A stretch of 64,000 bases of DNA from Pectobacterium polaris. GTDB taxonomy: Bacteria; Pseudomonadota; Gammaproteobacteria; Enterobacterales; Enterobacteriaceae. A program made the translations under genes and the position numbers. Every line of letters starts with the position of its first letter. The first letter of the stretch is position 1. The notes under the pieces are model-generated. The model had not been told where the DNA came from, did no database searches, and saw nothing but the letters and a program-made list of their open reading frames with translations. The DNA is taken from positions 372,001 to 436,000 of the forward strand of contig NZ_CP017481.1 of assembly GCF_002307355.1 (NCBI RefSeq). Direction: 5' to 3'. This document shows positions 44,675 through 56,265 of this stretch, piece after piece.

Positions 44675-46255
44675 ATGTTTTTTAAACTATTCAAACATGT
44701 CGGATTACGACGTCTTATCCTACTCTTGGCAGTGGCGAGCGCCTTGGTAACACTGGCAAACAGTTTTTATGCCAGCTATCGCGTCCAACGAGAGCTGCTG
44801 ATTGATAACACCCTTGAAGCCAACCGCGTTTACGCCACCAAGCTCGCGGCAATGACCCATTCCTTCTTTAAGGAATCCCAGCAGCAGCTCGCCTACAGCG
44901 CCAATATCGTTGCCACTCAGATGGATGATAAGGTCGGTCTGTTTAAAGAAGCCGAGCGCCTGCGGCTACAAACCAGCAATTTCAACTCTGTCGTCATTGC
45001 AGATGAAAAAGGGATCGTCAGAGCCACATCGCCCGATACGTTCCAATTAATCGGGAGAAGCCTGACAACCGAAGGCGCTCTCGAAGCCTTGAAAGAAAAG
45101 CAGCCGCTTATCAGCCAGCCCTATGTATCCGCCGCCAATAACCTCATCGTGCTGATATCTTCGCCGATATTCACACGAGATGGCCGCTATAAGGGGTTTA
45201 TCGGTGGGTCTATCTATCTTAAGCAGCCCAGCGTGCTCAATACGCTCTTAGACAAACACTATTACCGCGACGGTTCTTATATTTATGTCACCGATAAGAA
45301 CAAAAAGATGCTGTATCACCGTGACATGGAGCGTATTGGCAAAACAGAAACCAATAATCTGCAGATCGATGCGCATCATGAAAATAATGGCAGCCAGCAT
45401 ATGGTGAACTATCTGGGCGAAGTCATGCTGGCGGGCTACGCCGTTGAAGCCACCTCACAGTGGCAGGTTGTGGCGCTTCGCCCGATGGACATCACGCTGA
45501 AACCGCTCGATAGCCTGATGCTGAACGTGCTGCGTCACACGCTTCCGCTTGCGCTGTTGACCATCTTCTGCGTCTGGCTGCTGGCCCGACTCATCGCCCA
45601 GCCGCTGTGGCTGCTGGCGCGCAGTGCCAATAAGATGGATGCACTCGATGTCTCCGACGACATCAGAAATATCCACTCCTGGTATTTCGAAGCCTCGCAG
45701 CTCAAACAGGCGATGCTGCTGGGTATCGATTTACTCCAGCGCAAAATTGGTAAGTTGCGTTCTGAAGCACACTCAGACCCCATGACCGAACTGCTCAATC
45801 GTCGTGGGTTGGATAGCGTGCTCCGCTACTGGCAAATGGGGCAGAAAAGCTTTGCAGTCATCGCGCTGGATATCGATCGCTTCAAGCGCATCAATGACAC
45901 CCACGGCCACGATGTCGGCGACAACGTCATTCGCTATCTCTCACAGCTCATTCGCACCAGCTCACGCGATTCCGACATTCTGTGCCGCAGCGGCGGTGAA
46001 GAATTTTTGATTCTACTGCCGGAAACCAGTCTCGACGTCGCACTCAGCATCGCTGAACGGCTACGGCAGCGTGTGCAGGAATCGACCATTCCTGTCGTGG
46101 GCAATATCACCATCTCATTAGGCGTTGCCCTGTGGGAACCGGGCGTCAGCGATATGCCAATCGATCGCACCTTCAAGCTGGCAGATGAAGCCCTGTATCA
46201 AGCCAAGCAAGAAGGCCGCAACCGCGTGGTCTCTGCCTCCGGCAGCGAGCAGTAA
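44675..46255 (+). CDS. Sensor diguanylate cyclase (dCache-GGDEF)
   Basis: 526 residues. TM1 at about 10-32, a periplasmic double-Cache-like sensor domain (about 35-270), TM2 near residues 285-310, then a C-terminal GGDEF domain. The active site is GGEEF (SGGEEFLILLP) and the DIDRFKRINDTHGHDVGD segment binds Mg-GTP, so it should make cyclic di-GMP. There is no RxxD immediately before GGEEF (it reads SDILCRSGGEEF), so the product-inhibition site appears absent. The ATG at 44675 is chosen because it begins just before TM1; 44597 remains possible. In E. coli the ara genes lie here. Confidence 0.88.
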   Translation: MFFKLFKHVGLRRLILLLAVASALVTLANSFYASYRVQRELLIDNTLEANRVYATKLAAMTHSFFKESQQQLAYSANIVATQMDDKVGLFKEAERLRLQTSNFNSVVIADEKGIVRATSPDTFQLIGRSLTTEGALEALKEKQPLISQPYVSAANNLIVLISSPIFTRDGRYKGFIGGSIYLKQPSVLNTLLDKHYYRDGSYIYVTDKNKKMLYHRDMERIGKTETNNLQIDAHHENNGSQHMVNYLGEVMLAGYAVEATSQWQVVALRPMDITLKPLDSLMLNVLRHTLPLALLTIFCVWLLARLIAQPLWLLARSANKMDALDVSDDIRNIHSWYFEASQLKQAMLLGIDLLQRKIGKLRSEAHSDPMTELLNRRGLDSVLRYWQMGQKSFAVIALDIDRFKRINDTHGHDVGDNVIRYLSQLIRTSSRDSDILCRSGGEEFLILLPETSLDVALSIAERLRQRVQESTIPVVGNITISLGVALWEPGVSDMPIDRTFKLADEALYQAKQEGRNRVVSASGSEQ

Positions 46256-46280
46256 TCTATTTTTCCCTCTTCACTATCAT

Positions 46281-46304
46281 AGGTGATGTCGCTGGACATC
46301 ACCT
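46281..46304. repeat. Perfect 10-bp inverted repeat before polB
   Basis: AGGTGATGTC / GACATCACCT with a GCTG loop, downstream of the cyclase gene and about 65 bp before polB. A stable hairpin without a T-run. It may be a weak terminator or an mRNA-end structure. Confidence 0.55.
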
Positions 46305-46368
46305 GTATAAATAACCATACTTATCCCTACCATCCTTCCCTATCTCGCTTGCTATAAAAGGCCGCTTA

Positions 46369-48735
46369 GTGACTCAGGTTCGTCAGGGGTTTCTACTGAC
46401 CCGCCACTGGAACGACACACCAGCCGGCACGCAGGTTGAATTCTGGCTGGCCACCGATGAGGGCCCGCAGCTCGCACGCCTGCCAGTACAGCAGGCCGTT
46501 GCCTTTATTCCCGCACAGCAGGAAGCCCGCGCCAGAACGCTCTTACAGCAGGAAAAACGCTGGCAGTTAAAACCGCTCGACATGCAGGATTTCCACCATC
46601 AGCCGCTGCTGGGGCTGTATTGCCCACAATACCGACAGCTGCTGCGGCTGGAGAAATTGCTGCGTGAAGGCGGCGTTCAAGTCTACGAAGCGGATATTCG
46701 TCCGACGGAACGCTTTCTGATGGAACGCTTTATCACCGCACCCGTATGGTTTAGCGGCAACACCACGTCAGATAGCCTGCTGACGGAAGCCCGTATGAAG
46801 CCAAATCCCGATTACCGCCCGACGCTCAAACTGGTGTCGTTGGATATCGAAACCACCCGCCACGGTGAGCTTTACTGCATCGGGCTGGAAGGCTGCGGAC
46901 AGCGTCAGGTTTACATGCTCGGCCCACCGAACGGCACGCCTGCCGAGCGCGAGGATTTTACGCTTGAGTACGTCGCCAGCCGCCCGCTGCTGCTGGAAAA
47001 GCTGAATGCCTGGATGCAGCAGCACGATCCCGATGCCATCATTGGCTGGAATCTGGTGCAGTTTGACCTGCGCGTCTTGCAGAAACATGCCGAGCGCTAC
47101 AACATTCCGCTCAAACTGGGGCGCAACGGACAGGCGTTAGAATGGCGGGAACACGGTTTTAAACAGGGGCATTTTTTTGCCAGCGCTACTGGCCGTTTGA
47201 TTATCGACGGCATTGAAGCGCTCAAATCCGCGACGTGGAATTTTGCCTCGTTTAGTCTGGAATTTGTCGCGCAGTCGCTGCTGGGGGAAGGCAAAGCTAT
47301 CGACACGCCCTATCAGCGTATGGACGAGATCGACCGTCGTTTTGCCGAAGATAAGCCCGCTCTCGCTCGCTATAACCTGCAAGACTGCGAACTGGTCACG
47401 CGTATTTTCGACAAAACCGAGCTGCTGCCTTTCTTGCTAGAGCGCGCCAGCGTCACCGGACTAGCAGCCGACCGCAGCGGGGGTTCCGTCGCCGCATTTT
47501 ACCACCTCTATTTACCGCGCATGCATCGCATGGGTTACGTTGCCCCGAATCTGGGTGATGTCGCGCTTGAAGCCAGTCCCGGTGGATTTGTGATGGATTC
47601 GCGTCCCGGCCTGTATGACTCGGTGCTCGTGCTGGATTATAAGAGCCTCTACCCTTCCATTATCCGTACGTTCCTGATCGATCCGGTCGGGTTGGCGGTA
47701 GGAACGCAGAATCCTGACGCTCAGCACGCCGTCTCCGGCTTTCGCGGGGCGTGGTTCTCCCGCGAACAGCATTGCCTGCCAGCGATTGTCGAGCAAATAT
47801 GGCAAGGGCGTGAAGCGGCGAAGCGCACCAATAATAAGCCACTGTCGCAGGCGTTAAAGATCATCATGAATGCCTTTTACGGCGTGCTGGGCGCGACAGG
47901 CTGTCGCTTCTTCGATCCGCGTCTCGCCTCTTCCATCACCCTACGCGGCCATGAAATCATGCGTAAAACGCGCGAACTGATCGAGGAACAGGGCTATCAG
48001 GTGATTTATGGCGATACCGACTCTACCTTTGTCTGGCTGAAGCACGCGCATAGCGAAGAGGAAGCAGCAAAGATTGGCAACGCGCTGGTGCAGCACGTCA
48101 ACCACTGGTGGACACAGCATCTGCAAGACACCCAGCAGTTGACCAGCGCACTAGAACTGGAGTTTGAAACACATTTTCGCCGCTTCCTGATGCCAACGAT
48201 TCGCGGTGCGGAACAAGGCAGTAAAAAACGCTACGCCGGCATGATCGACACGCCGCAAGGCGAAAAGATGGTGTTCAAAGGGCTGGAAACCGTGCGCACC
48301 GACTGGACACCGCTGGCACAACAGTTTCAGCAGCAGCTCTATCTGCTGATTTTTCAGCAACAGCCTTATCAGGACTGGCTGCGGGATTATGTCGATCGTA
48401 CCCTGAACGGTGATTTTGACGATCTGCTGATCTACCGTAAACGGCTGCGCCGTCGGCTCGATGATTACCAGCGCAACGTGCCGCCCCACGCCAGAGCCGC
48501 GAAAATCGCCGATGATTATAACCGCCAGCAGGGGCGACCGCTGCAATACCAAAACGGCGGCTGGATCAGCTATGTGATGACCGTCAACGGCCCCGAACCA
48601 TTGGAAACCCGGCATGCTCCGCTGGATTACCAGCATTATGTCGAACGCCAGCTCCAGCCCGTCGCGGATGCCATTCTACCGTTCCTGCACGACGATTTTG
48701 CTACACTGGTAACAGGTCAGATGGGTCTGTTTTAA
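46369..48735 (+). CDS. polB: DNA polymerase II
   Basis: B-family translesion/repair polymerase, in E. coli part of the SOS response. 788 residues. Proofreading exonuclease motif DIETT (about residue 160), polymerase motifs [13 protein letters not shown] (about 424-436), the [12 protein letters not shown] segment, and YGDTDSTF are all intact. The start is GTG (46369), reading [13 protein letters not shown] like E. coli. A LexA box was looked for briefly and not confirmed. Confidence 0.96.
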   Translation: MTQVRQGFLLTRHWNDTPAGTQVEFWLATDEGPQLARLPVQQAVAFIPAQQEARARTLLQQEKRWQLKPLDMQDFHHQPLLGLYCPQYRQLLRLEKLLREGGVQVYEADIRPTERFLMERFITAPVWFSGNTTSDSLLTEARMKPNPDYRPTLKLVSLDIETTRHGELYCIGLEGCGQRQVYMLGPPNGTPAEREDFTLEYVASRPLLLEKLNAWMQQHDPDAIIGWNLVQFDLRVLQKHAERYNIPLKLGRNGQALEWREHGFKQGHFFASATGRLIIDGIEALKSATWNFASFSLEFVAQSLLGEGKAIDTPYQRMDEIDRRFAEDKPALARYNLQDCELVTRIFDKTELLPFLLERASVTGLAADRSGGSVAAFYHLYLPRMHRMGYVAPNLGDVALEASPGGFVMDSRPGLYDSVLVLDYKSLYPSIIRTFLIDPVGLAVGTQNPDAQHAVSGFRGAWFSREQHCLPAIVEQIWQGREAAKRTNNKPLSQALKIIMNAFYGVLGATGCRFFDPRLASSITLRGHEIMRKTRELIEEQGYQVIYGDTDSTFVWLKHAHSEEEAAKIGNALVQHVNHWWTQHLQDTQQLTSALELEFETHFRRFLMPTIRGAEQGSKKRYAGMIDTPQGEKMVFKGLETVRTDWTPLAQQFQQQLYLLIFQQQPYQDWLRDYVDRTLNGDFDDLLIYRKRLRRRLDDYQRNVPPHARAAKIADDYNRQQGRPLQYQNGGWISYVMTVNGPEPLETRHAPLDYQHYVERQLQPVADAILPFLHDDFATLVTGQMGLF

Positions 48736-48853
48736 ATGGCAGACATTCATGTTGTTAGATGAAAGGGGTTAATTCGCGCCACAGCAAGTTTGAGGGGTGA
48801 CGAACGCACCGTCATCTATTACCATAACGCCCTTTCTGAATTTGCATCAGCAG

Positions 48854-48874
48854 CATTATCGGCAACCGATAATG
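48854..48874. repeat. 9-bp inverted repeat in the rapA leader
   Basis: CATTATCGG / CCGATAATG with a CAA loop, centred about 57 bp before the rapA ATG. No T-run follows. Either a leader hairpin of rapA mRNA or an operator. Confidence 0.5.
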
Positions 48875-48920
48875 TAATCAGACATTCCTCCGACACAGAC
48901 GAACATCGAGCTAAGAATTT

Positions 48921-51824
48921 ATGCCTTTTACACTTGGTCAGCGCTGGATCAGCGATACGGAAAGCGAACTTGGACTGGGAACGGTTGTTGCCGTCGATAC
49001 GCGTATGATTACGCTGCTTTTCCCTGCCAGCGGTGAAAACCGACTTTATTCCCGCAGCGACGCCCCCATCACCCGCGTGATGTTCAATCCCGGCGACACC
49101 GTCACCAGCCATGAAGGCTGGCAGCTCAAAGTGGATGACGTGCGAGAAGAAAAAGGGTTGCTGGTGTATTGCGGCCAACGCCTGGACGATGAAACGTCGG
49201 CGGAACTGCGTGAAGTCTTCCTCGACAGCAAACTGACGTTCAACAAACCACAAGATCGCCTGTTCGCCGGACAGATCGATCGTATGGATCGCTTTGCCCT
49301 GCGCTATCGCGCCCGTAAGCATCAGAACGAACAGGCGCTGCAACAGTGGGGCGGATTGCGCGGCATGCGTGCCAGCCTTATCCCCCATCAGCTTCATATC
49401 GCTCATGAAGTCGGCCAACGCCACGCGCCACGCGTTTTGCTGGCGGACGAAGTCGGTCTGGGAAAAACCATTGAGGCAGGGATGATCATCCACCAGCAGT
49501 TGCTGGCGGGTCGTGCCAGCCGCGTGCTGATTGTCGTGCCGGAAACCTTGCAACATCAGTGGCTGGTCGAAATGCTGCGCCGCTTTAACCTACTGTTCTC
49601 ATTGTTTGACGACGAGCGCTATGCCGAAGCCAAGCTGGACAGCAGCAATCCGTTTGAAACCGAACAGCTAGTGATCTGCTCACTGGGATTTGTGCAACGC
49701 AGCGCCCAGCGCTTTGCGCAGCTCGTCAACGCCGACTGGGATCTGCTGGTGGTGGATGAAGCCCACCATCTGGTTTGGAGCGAAGAAAGCCCTAGCCCGG
49801 AATATCAGGCCATTGAAACGCTGGCACGCGCCACGCCAGCCGTTCTGCTCTTAACGGCAACACCGGAACAGCTCGGCCAACAGAGCCACTTTGCGCGCTT
49901 GCGCCTGCTCGATCCCAACCGTTTCCACGACTATCAGGAATTCGTTGCCGAACAGCAGCAGTACCGTCCGGTTGCCGATGCCGTCACGTTGCTGTTAGCG
50001 GGCGAAAAAGCCCAAACGGCTGAACTGAATGCGCTAAGCGATCTGCTGGGCGAGCAGGACATTGAACCGCTGCTGAAAGCCATCAACAGCGACAGCGATG
50101 ACAATCAGAAGGCGCGTCAGGAACTGATCACCATGCTGATGGATCGCCACGGCACCAGCCGTGTGCTGTTCCGTAACACGCGTCAGGGGGTTAAAGGCTT
50201 CCCGCATCGTGTCCTGCATCAAATCCGCCTGCCGCTGCCGGCGCAGTACCAAACGGCGATTAAAGTGTCCGGCATTATGAACGCGAACAAGGCGCTGGAA
50301 GTCCGCGCCCGCGACATGCTGTACCCGGAACAAATTTATCAACAGCTCGAAGGGGACGATGCCACCTGGTGGAACTTCGATCCGCGCGTGGAATGGTTAC
50401 TGAACTACCTGACCGCCAATCGTGATGAAAAAATCCTGGTGATCTGTGCACAGGCAGCCACCGCGCTACAGCTGGAACAAGTGCTGCGCACGCGTGAAGC
50501 CATCCGTGCCGCCGTCTTCCATGAAGGGCTGTCGATTCTTGAACGTGACCGTGCCGCCGCCTATTTTGCTTCTGAAGAAGAAGGCGCACAGGTACTGATC
50601 TGTTCAGAGATCGGTTCCGAAGGCCGTAACTTCCAGTTTGCCAGCCATTTAGTGATGTTCGATCTGCCGTTCAACCCCGATCTGCTGGAACAGCGTATTG
50701 GTCGTCTGGACCGTATCGGGCAGGCAAAAGAAATTCAGATCATGGTGCCGTATCTGGAAAATACCGCACAGGCCTTGCTGGTACGTTGGTATCACGAAGG
50801 ATTGGATGCGTTTGAACACACCTGTCCGACGGGTCGTACCATCTATGATGCCCACCATGCGCAGTTGATCGAACGGCTGACGACGGTCGGTGAACAGCAG
50901 GGACTGGATGAGTTTATCCATGTTTGCCGTCAACAGCACGACAGCCTGAAGCAACAGCTTGAACAAGGCCGCGATCGCCTGCTGGAAATGCATTCTAACG
51001 GTGGCGAACAGGCTCAACTGTTAGCGCAGGCCATTGCCGAGCAGGATAATGACGTCAATCTGGTGACGTTCGCCCTGAACCTGTTTGATATTGTTGGCAT
51101 CAATCAGGAAGATCGCAGCGATAACCTGATCATCCTGACGCCATCCGATCATATGCTGGTGCCAGACTTCCCAGGATTGCCGCAGGACGGCTGTACGATC
51201 ACCTTCGATCGCGATCAGGCGCTCTCCCGCGAAGACGCACAGTTTATCAGTTGGGAACATCCGCTCATCCGTAACGGACTCGATCTGGTGCTGTCCGGCG
51301 ATACCGGAAGCTGTGCAGTGTCGCTGCTGAAAAACAAAGCGCTGCCGGTCGGCACGCTGCTGGCTGAGCTGGTTTACGTGGTGGAAGCACAGGCACCGAA
51401 ACACCTGCAACTGACCCGCTTCCTGCCGCCAACACCGGTTCGCCTGCTGATGGACCGTAAAGGCACCAATCTGGCGGCACAGGTTGAGTTTGAAAGCTTC
51501 AACCGCCAGCTCAATGCGGTAAACCGTCATACGTCCAGCAAACTGGTGAATGCGGTACAGCCCGATGTTCACGCCATGCTGCAACAGGCGGAAGCGCTGG
51601 TGGAAACGCAGGCGCGCCAGCTTATCACCGAGGCTCAGGAGCAGGCTGACCTGCAATTACGCCGCGAGCTGGAACGTTTGGAAGCGCTGAAAGCCGTCAA
51701 CCCCAACATTCGTGAAGATGAGCTGACCGCACTGGAAAACCAGCGCGAGCAGGTGCTGAGCAATCTGCACGAAGCCAACTGGCGTCTGGATGCTATTCGT
51801 CTGGTTGTGGTGTCACATCAGTAA
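48921..51824 (+). CDS. rapA: RNA polymerase-associated helicase RapA
   Basis: SWI2/SNF2-family ATPase that recycles stalled RNA polymerase. 967 residues (E. coli 968): N-terminal Tudor-like domains, Walker [13 protein letters not shown] (about residues 173-184), Walker B VVDEAHH, motif III LLLTATP, and a helicase C-terminal domain ending in GRLDRIGQ. Reading follows polB, as in E. coli. Confidence 0.97.
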   Translation: MPFTLGQRWISDTESELGLGTVVAVDTRMITLLFPASGENRLYSRSDAPITRVMFNPGDTVTSHEGWQLKVDDVREEKGLLVYCGQRLDDETSAELREVFLDSKLTFNKPQDRLFAGQIDRMDRFALRYRARKHQNEQALQQWGGLRGMRASLIPHQLHIAHEVGQRHAPRVLLADEVGLGKTIEAGMIIHQQLLAGRASRVLIVVPETLQHQWLVEMLRRFNLLFSLFDDERYAEAKLDSSNPFETEQLVICSLGFVQRSAQRFAQLVNADWDLLVVDEAHHLVWSEESPSPEYQAIETLARATPAVLLLTATPEQLGQQSHFARLRLLDPNRFHDYQEFVAEQQQYRPVADAVTLLLAGEKAQTAELNALSDLLGEQDIEPLLKAINSDSDDNQKARQELITMLMDRHGTSRVLFRNTRQGVKGFPHRVLHQIRLPLPAQYQTAIKVSGIMNANKALEVRARDMLYPEQIYQQLEGDDATWWNFDPRVEWLLNYLTANRDEKILVICAQAATALQLEQVLRTREAIRAAVFHEGLSILERDRAAAYFASEEEGAQVLICSEIGSEGRNFQFASHLVMFDLPFNPDLLEQRIGRLDRIGQAKEIQIMVPYLENTAQALLVRWYHEGLDAFEHTCPTGRTIYDAHHAQLIERLTTVGEQQGLDEFIHVCRQQHDSLKQQLEQGRDRLLEMHSNGGEQAQLLAQAIAEQDNDVNLVTFALNLFDIVGINQEDRSDNLIILTPSDHMLVPDFPGLPQDGCTITFDRDQALSREDAQFISWEHPLIRNGLDLVLSGDTGSCAVSLLKNKALPVGTLLAELVYVVEAQAPKHLQLTRFLPPTPVRLLMDRKGTNLAAQVEFESFNRQLNAVNRHTSSKLVNAVQPDVHAMLQQAEALVETQARQLITEAQEQADLQLRRELERLEALKAVNPNIREDELTALENQREQVLSNLHEANWRLDAIRLVVVSHQ

Positions 51825-51833
51825 ACGTTTCTG

Positions 51834-51866
51834 ACAGCGGTATAGGCATAACCCTCATACCGCTGT
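51834..51866 (+). terminator. Hairpin after rapA
   Basis: 10-bp stem (ACAGCGGTAT / ATACCGCTGT) with a 13-nt loop, 10 bp beyond the rapA stop. The tail is TATAAAG rather than a T-run, so this is a possible but weak terminator. Confidence 0.5.
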
Positions 51867-51992
51867 TATAAAGACACGTTGTTTGCAAAATCGAGATACA
51901 CGGGCATACCACGGGGCGAGGTCTCCCTGCGGGAACCTCATCCCCGTGTTCTCCCTAATATCACACATTATATGTTGTCTGAAGGTGCTCCG

Positions 51993-52646
51993 ATGGAACC
52001 CTATAATCCGCCTACCGATCCCTGGTTGCATATTCTGTATCAGGATCAGCACATCATGGTGGTGAATAAACCCAGCGGTTTGCTGTCGGTTCCCGGCCGC
52101 GCGCCAGAACACAAAGACAGCGTCATGAGCCGCATTCAGGCTGACCACCCGACGGCAGAATCTGTGCATCGTCTGGATATGGCAACCAGCGGCGTGATTG
52201 CCGTTGCACTCACGAAAGCCGCCGAGCGCGAATTAAAGCGTCAGTTTCGCGAGCGTGAACCCAAGAAATCCTACCTTGCCCGCGTCTGGGGACATATGGC
52301 GCAGGATGAGGGCGTCATCGATCTGCCGCTGATCTGTGACTGGCCGAACCGCCCGAAACAGAAAGTCTGCTTTGAAACAGGAAAATCAGCACAGACGGAG
52401 TATCAGGTACTTTCGCGTGACGCTGACGGTACAACACGCGTCAAGCTGATGCCGATTACCGGTCGCTCTCATCAACTACGTGTTCACCTGCTTGCGCTGG
52501 GCCACCCTATCCTCGGCGATGGCTTTTATGCGCATCCCGATGCCAAAGCGCTGGCCCCCCGCCTTTTACTGCACGCACAAGAACTGGCCATCACCCACCC
52601 AGCGTTCAATACCCCGATGCACTTTCGTTGCGAAGCGGATTTCTGA
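51993..52646 (+). CDS. rluA: Dual-specificity pseudouridine synthase RluA
   Basis: Makes pseudouridine 746 in 23S rRNA and 32 in several tRNAs. The catalytic aspartate is in VHRLDMATSG, with the KPSGLLSVPG opening and GRSHQLRVH near the end. 217 residues. The ATG at 51993 aligns with E. coli and has AAGG 10 nt upstream; in-frame starts at 51879 and 51972 give tails without homology. Confidence 0.95.
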   Translation: MEPYNPPTDPWLHILYQDQHIMVVNKPSGLLSVPGRAPEHKDSVMSRIQADHPTAESVHRLDMATSGVIAVALTKAAERELKRQFREREPKKSYLARVWGHMAQDEGVIDLPLICDWPNRPKQKVCFETGKSAQTEYQVLSRDADGTTRVKLMPITGRSHQLRVHLLALGHPILGDGFYAHPDAKALAPRLLLHAQELAITHPAFNTPMHFRCEADF

Positions 52647-52728
52647 AGCAAACTCACTGACGGTATTTGTAAATCGGGTTTGGTAGAGCAGTAAAACGGG
52701 GAAGTAATAAGAAGAGGAAGGATGCGGA

Positions 52729-53619
52729 TTATTTTGTCTGATTCGCGCTTTTCAACAGTTCATAGGCGGCCTGAATATCCTGCGCTTTGCGTTTGGCCAT
52801 CTCCATCATCCTTGGCGAAAGCTTCTTGGCGACCAGCTTATCGGGATGATGTTCGCTCATGAGTTTGCGGTAGGCGCGCTTAATCGTCACGGCGTCATCG
52901 CTGCTGCGCACGCCCAGCGTACGACAGGCACTTTCGACTGTTGGCCCTCGCGGCGGTGAGGCTGGGCGTTGGCCGCCATAAGAGTGTCCGTTGGAGTACC
53001 CCCCGCTGGAGTGACCGTTACTGCGGCGCTGGTGCGATTTACCGTTCTGGCGTGACTGATTCTGCCGCGACTGCTGCCCCGTGGTACTTTCCATATTCCG
53101 CAGAAAAAACTCAAACTGCTCACGCGTTACGCCCAACTCATCGGCAATCACGTACAACACGCGTCGCTCGTTCGGATGCAGAACGCCATCAACAAACGCG
53201 ACCTGAAGCTGAATTTCCAGAAACATCTTAATTAAATCAAAACGACCCAGACAGGCATCGCGCAGCTTGCGTAATTTTATTCGCAGAGGGAAATGGGTCG
53301 TCTTTCCTTCGCGGAAAGCCCGTTGAGCGGCAGCTCTGGCCTCACCAAACAGCTCAAGACGGTCCATCATTTTGGTCGCGATCTTGATATCAGCTTCCGT
53401 CACCCGACCTTTGGATTTGGTCAGGTGTCCCATGGCCTGAAAGGTCGTGAGAAAGAACAATGACTGACGGGTAGACTGAGCGGAGAAATAATCACGGCGA
53501 CGCGATGCCCGGGCTTTGTCAATCCAATGCCCCATCAGTAAGCCCATGATCATTCCCCAGATGCCAGCACTTGAGACGATTCCCAGCGCCAACCCCAGCA
53601 ACTTTCCCCAATACCGCAT
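52729..53619 (-). CDS. djlA: Co-chaperone DjlA
   Basis: Membrane-anchored J-domain protein, a DnaK partner linked to Rcs envelope signalling. One N-terminal membrane segment (about 8-28, glycine-rich), a TerB-like central helical domain (about 60-180), a Gln/Ser/Gly/Asn-rich linker, and a C-terminal J domain with the HPD motif (EHHPDKL). 296 residues, about 25 longer than E. coli because of the linker. Divergent from lptD. Confidence 0.94.
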   Translation of the reverse strand: MRYWGKLLGLALGIVSSAGIWGMIMGLLMGHWIDKARASRRRDYFSAQSTRQSLFFLTTFQAMGHLTKSKGRVTEADIKIATKMMDRLELFGEARAAAQRAFREGKTTHFPLRIKLRKLRDACLGRFDLIKMFLEIQLQVAFVDGVLHPNERRVLYVIADELGVTREQFEFFLRNMESTTGQQSRQNQSRQNGKSHQRRSNGHSSGGYSNGHSYGGQRPASPPRGPTVESACRTLGVRSSDDAVTIKRAYRKLMSEHHPDKLVAKKLSPRMMEMAKRKAQDIQAAYELLKSANQTK

Positions 53620-53804
53620 ATACTCCTCAAATCCTCATGCCGTCAGCCAAAAATTGCTTTATCATACCTGTCATTTATCTTTGCACCTAACGGCGGTGCG
53701 TATAGGCGGTGGGGATTTAACACTGGCGCAACGCTAACGAGTGATATAGTCTCTGACCGTTTGCCGGCATGATGCCCCTGATGACGGAACACCTGATACC
53801 ACGT

Positions 53805-56168
53805 ATGAAAAAAAGTTTCCCAACTCTGCTGGCCACTCTGGTTTGGTCGGCGCTTTACAGCCAGCACGCGCTGGCCGATCTCGCTCAACAGTGCATGCTG
53901 GGTGTACCTACGTACAACAGACCACTGGTAACAGGCGATCCCAACCAGCTGCCGGTCAATATTCAGGCCGACAAAACCGAAGCCAACTATCCCGACAATG
54001 CCAAATTCATCGGCAATGTTAACATCCAGCAGGGTAATAGCGTCATGACCGCCGAACAGGTGGAGCTGAACCAGTTGGATCCGGCAACGCAGGGTAGCAC
54101 ACCCACGCGTACTATTACCGCGACGGGAAATGTCCACTACGACGACAATCAGGTCATCCTGAAAGGCCCTAAAGCCTGGGCCAACCTGAACACCAAAGAT
54201 ACCGACGTCTATGAAGGCGACTATCAGATGGTGGGCCGTCAAGGGCGTGGTTCCGCCGACAAAATGAAAATGCGTGACAGCAATCGCTACACCATTCTGG
54301 AAAACGGCTCCTTCACTTCCTGTCTGCCGGGAGATAATAGCTGGAGTGTCGTCGGTTCGGAAGTGATTCAAGACAGAGAAGAGCAGGTTGCTGAAATCTG
54401 GAACGCGCGTTTCAAGATTGCTGGCGTACCTGTGTTCTATAGCCCGTATTTACAGCTTCCTATCGGCGATAAACGACGCTCTGGCTTCCTGATCCCCAAT
54501 GCAAAATATGGTAGCAGCAATGGCTTCGAACTGCTGACGCCCTATTACTGGAATATCGCCCCTAATTTTGACGCCACGATCACCCCGCATCTACAAACTA
54601 AGCGTGGTATGCAGTGGCAGAACGAATTCCGCTACCTGACCACACCGGGTCTTGGTGTCATTCAGTTCGACTGGCTGCCCAGCGACAATGAATACGCCAA
54701 AGTCTCCCCGCAGGATGATAACGACACCCGCTGGCTGTTCCACTGGGGTCACAGTGGCGTGATGGATCAGGTGTGGCGTTTTGACGCGGACTACACAAAA
54801 GTCAGCGACGACCGCTACTTCACCGATCTGGAATCGACTTACGGTTCAACGACCGATGGCTACGTCACCCAAAAATTCAGTGCGGGCTATGCGAACCAAA
54901 ACTGGAACACGTCGCTGTCCACCAGACAATTCCAGGTCTTTTCCAATGCGACCACCCGCGATGTCTACCGTGCGGAGCCGCAGCTCGATATCAATTATTA
55001 CCAGAATGATATCGGCCCGATTGATATGCACCTTTATGGTCAGGCGGTAAAATTTACCAACGTCAACGACAATCGGCCGGAAGCGACTCGTCTGCACGTT
55101 GAGCCAACGCTGAATCTCCCGCTAGCAAACCGCTGGGCCAGCCTGAATACCGAAGCCAAGCTATTAGCGACGCACTATCAGCAGGACAATCTGGATCGCT
55201 ATCGTGCCGATCCTACCGTCACCGACGTCAATAAAAACGCACTCCAAAGTTCCGTTAACCGTGTCATGCCGCAATATAAAGTCGATGGCAAAATGGTCTT
55301 TGAGCGCGAAATGAACTGGTCGCAGGCTTATACCCAGACGCTGGAGCCTCGCGCGCAATACCTGTTCGTGCCTTATCGCGATCAGAGCGGCATTCATACC
55401 TATGACTCCACGCTGATGCAGACCGACTATTCCGGCCTGTTCCGCGATCGCAGCTACAGCGGCCTGGATCGCATCGCGTCCGCGAATCAGATTGCGACCG
55501 GTGTCACTACGCGTATTTATGATGATGCGCTGGTTGAACGTTTTAACGCTTCTATTGGTCAAATCTATTACTTCGATCGTCCACGTACCGGCGACCGCAA
55601 TACGTCACTCGATAAAAGTGATAACAACGGTAGCCAGGTGTGGGCCGGTGATTCCTTCCTGAAAATCGATGACAGTTGGGGCGTTCGCGGTGGTCTGCAA
55701 TATGACAATCGTCTGAACGAAGTCGCGCTGGGCGACGCCGTGTTAGAATACCGTCGTGATGCAGAACGTCTGGTGCAGTTGAACTACCGTTACGCCAGCC
55801 CTGAATATATTCGCGACATGTTGCCGAACGTGACAAATCAGGGTTCTCAGCAAGGTATCTCGCAGGTCGGTATCACTGCGAGCTGGCCGATCGTCGAACG
55901 TTGGGCAGTGGTTGGGGCTTATTATTACGACACCAAAGCTAATCAGCCAGCAAACCAGCTGATTGGTTTACAGTACAATACCTGTTGTTGGGCCGTGAGC
56001 GTCGGTTATGAACGCAAAATTACCGACTGGAACAGCGCCAGCCGCAGCAGCGAATACGACAACAAAGTGTCATTTAATATCGAATTACGTGGTTTAAGCA
56101 GCAATTACAGTCTGGGTTCCGAAAAAATGCTTCGCTCGGGTATTTTGCCTTACCAGCGCGCATTCTGA
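53805..56168 (+). CDS. lptD: LPS assembly outer-membrane protein LptD
   Basis: 26-stranded beta-barrel that inserts lipopolysaccharide into the outer leaflet together with LptE. Signal peptide at residues 1-25, N-terminal beta-jellyroll (OstA domain), then the barrel ending in an aromatic residue (YQRAF). The four cysteines of the disulfide switch occur at QQCML, TSCLPG and the CC pair in NTCCWAV. 787 residues from the ATG at 53805 ([13 protein letters not shown]); the earlier in-frame ATG at 53769 would spoil the signal peptide. Confidence 0.96.
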   Translation: MKKSFPTLLATLVWSALYSQHALADLAQQCMLGVPTYNRPLVTGDPNQLPVNIQADKTEANYPDNAKFIGNVNIQQGNSVMTAEQVELNQLDPATQGSTPTRTITATGNVHYDDNQVILKGPKAWANLNTKDTDVYEGDYQMVGRQGRGSADKMKMRDSNRYTILENGSFTSCLPGDNSWSVVGSEVIQDREEQVAEIWNARFKIAGVPVFYSPYLQLPIGDKRRSGFLIPNAKYGSSNGFELLTPYYWNIAPNFDATITPHLQTKRGMQWQNEFRYLTTPGLGVIQFDWLPSDNEYAKVSPQDDNDTRWLFHWGHSGVMDQVWRFDADYTKVSDDRYFTDLESTYGSTTDGYVTQKFSAGYANQNWNTSLSTRQFQVFSNATTRDVYRAEPQLDINYYQNDIGPIDMHLYGQAVKFTNVNDNRPEATRLHVEPTLNLPLANRWASLNTEAKLLATHYQQDNLDRYRADPTVTDVNKNALQSSVNRVMPQYKVDGKMVFEREMNWSQAYTQTLEPRAQYLFVPYRDQSGIHTYDSTLMQTDYSGLFRDRSYSGLDRIASANQIATGVTTRIYDDALVERFNASIGQIYYFDRPRTGDRNTSLDKSDNNGSQVWAGDSFLKIDDSWGVRGGLQYDNRLNEVALGDAVLEYRRDAERLVQLNYRYASPEYIRDMLPNVTNQGSQQGISQVGITASWPIVERWAVVGAYYYDTKANQPANQLIGLQYNTCCWAVSVGYERKITDWNSASRSSEYDNKVSFNIELRGLSSNYSLGSEKMLRSGILPYQRAF

Positions 56169-56265
56169 TGTCATCCAGAGTGCTGAGCCGATAAGGGAAA
56201 ACAGGCTGTCTCACTGAAACGTTGGAACTTTTAACCCGCCTTGCGGATGAAATAATGGGAAAGGT

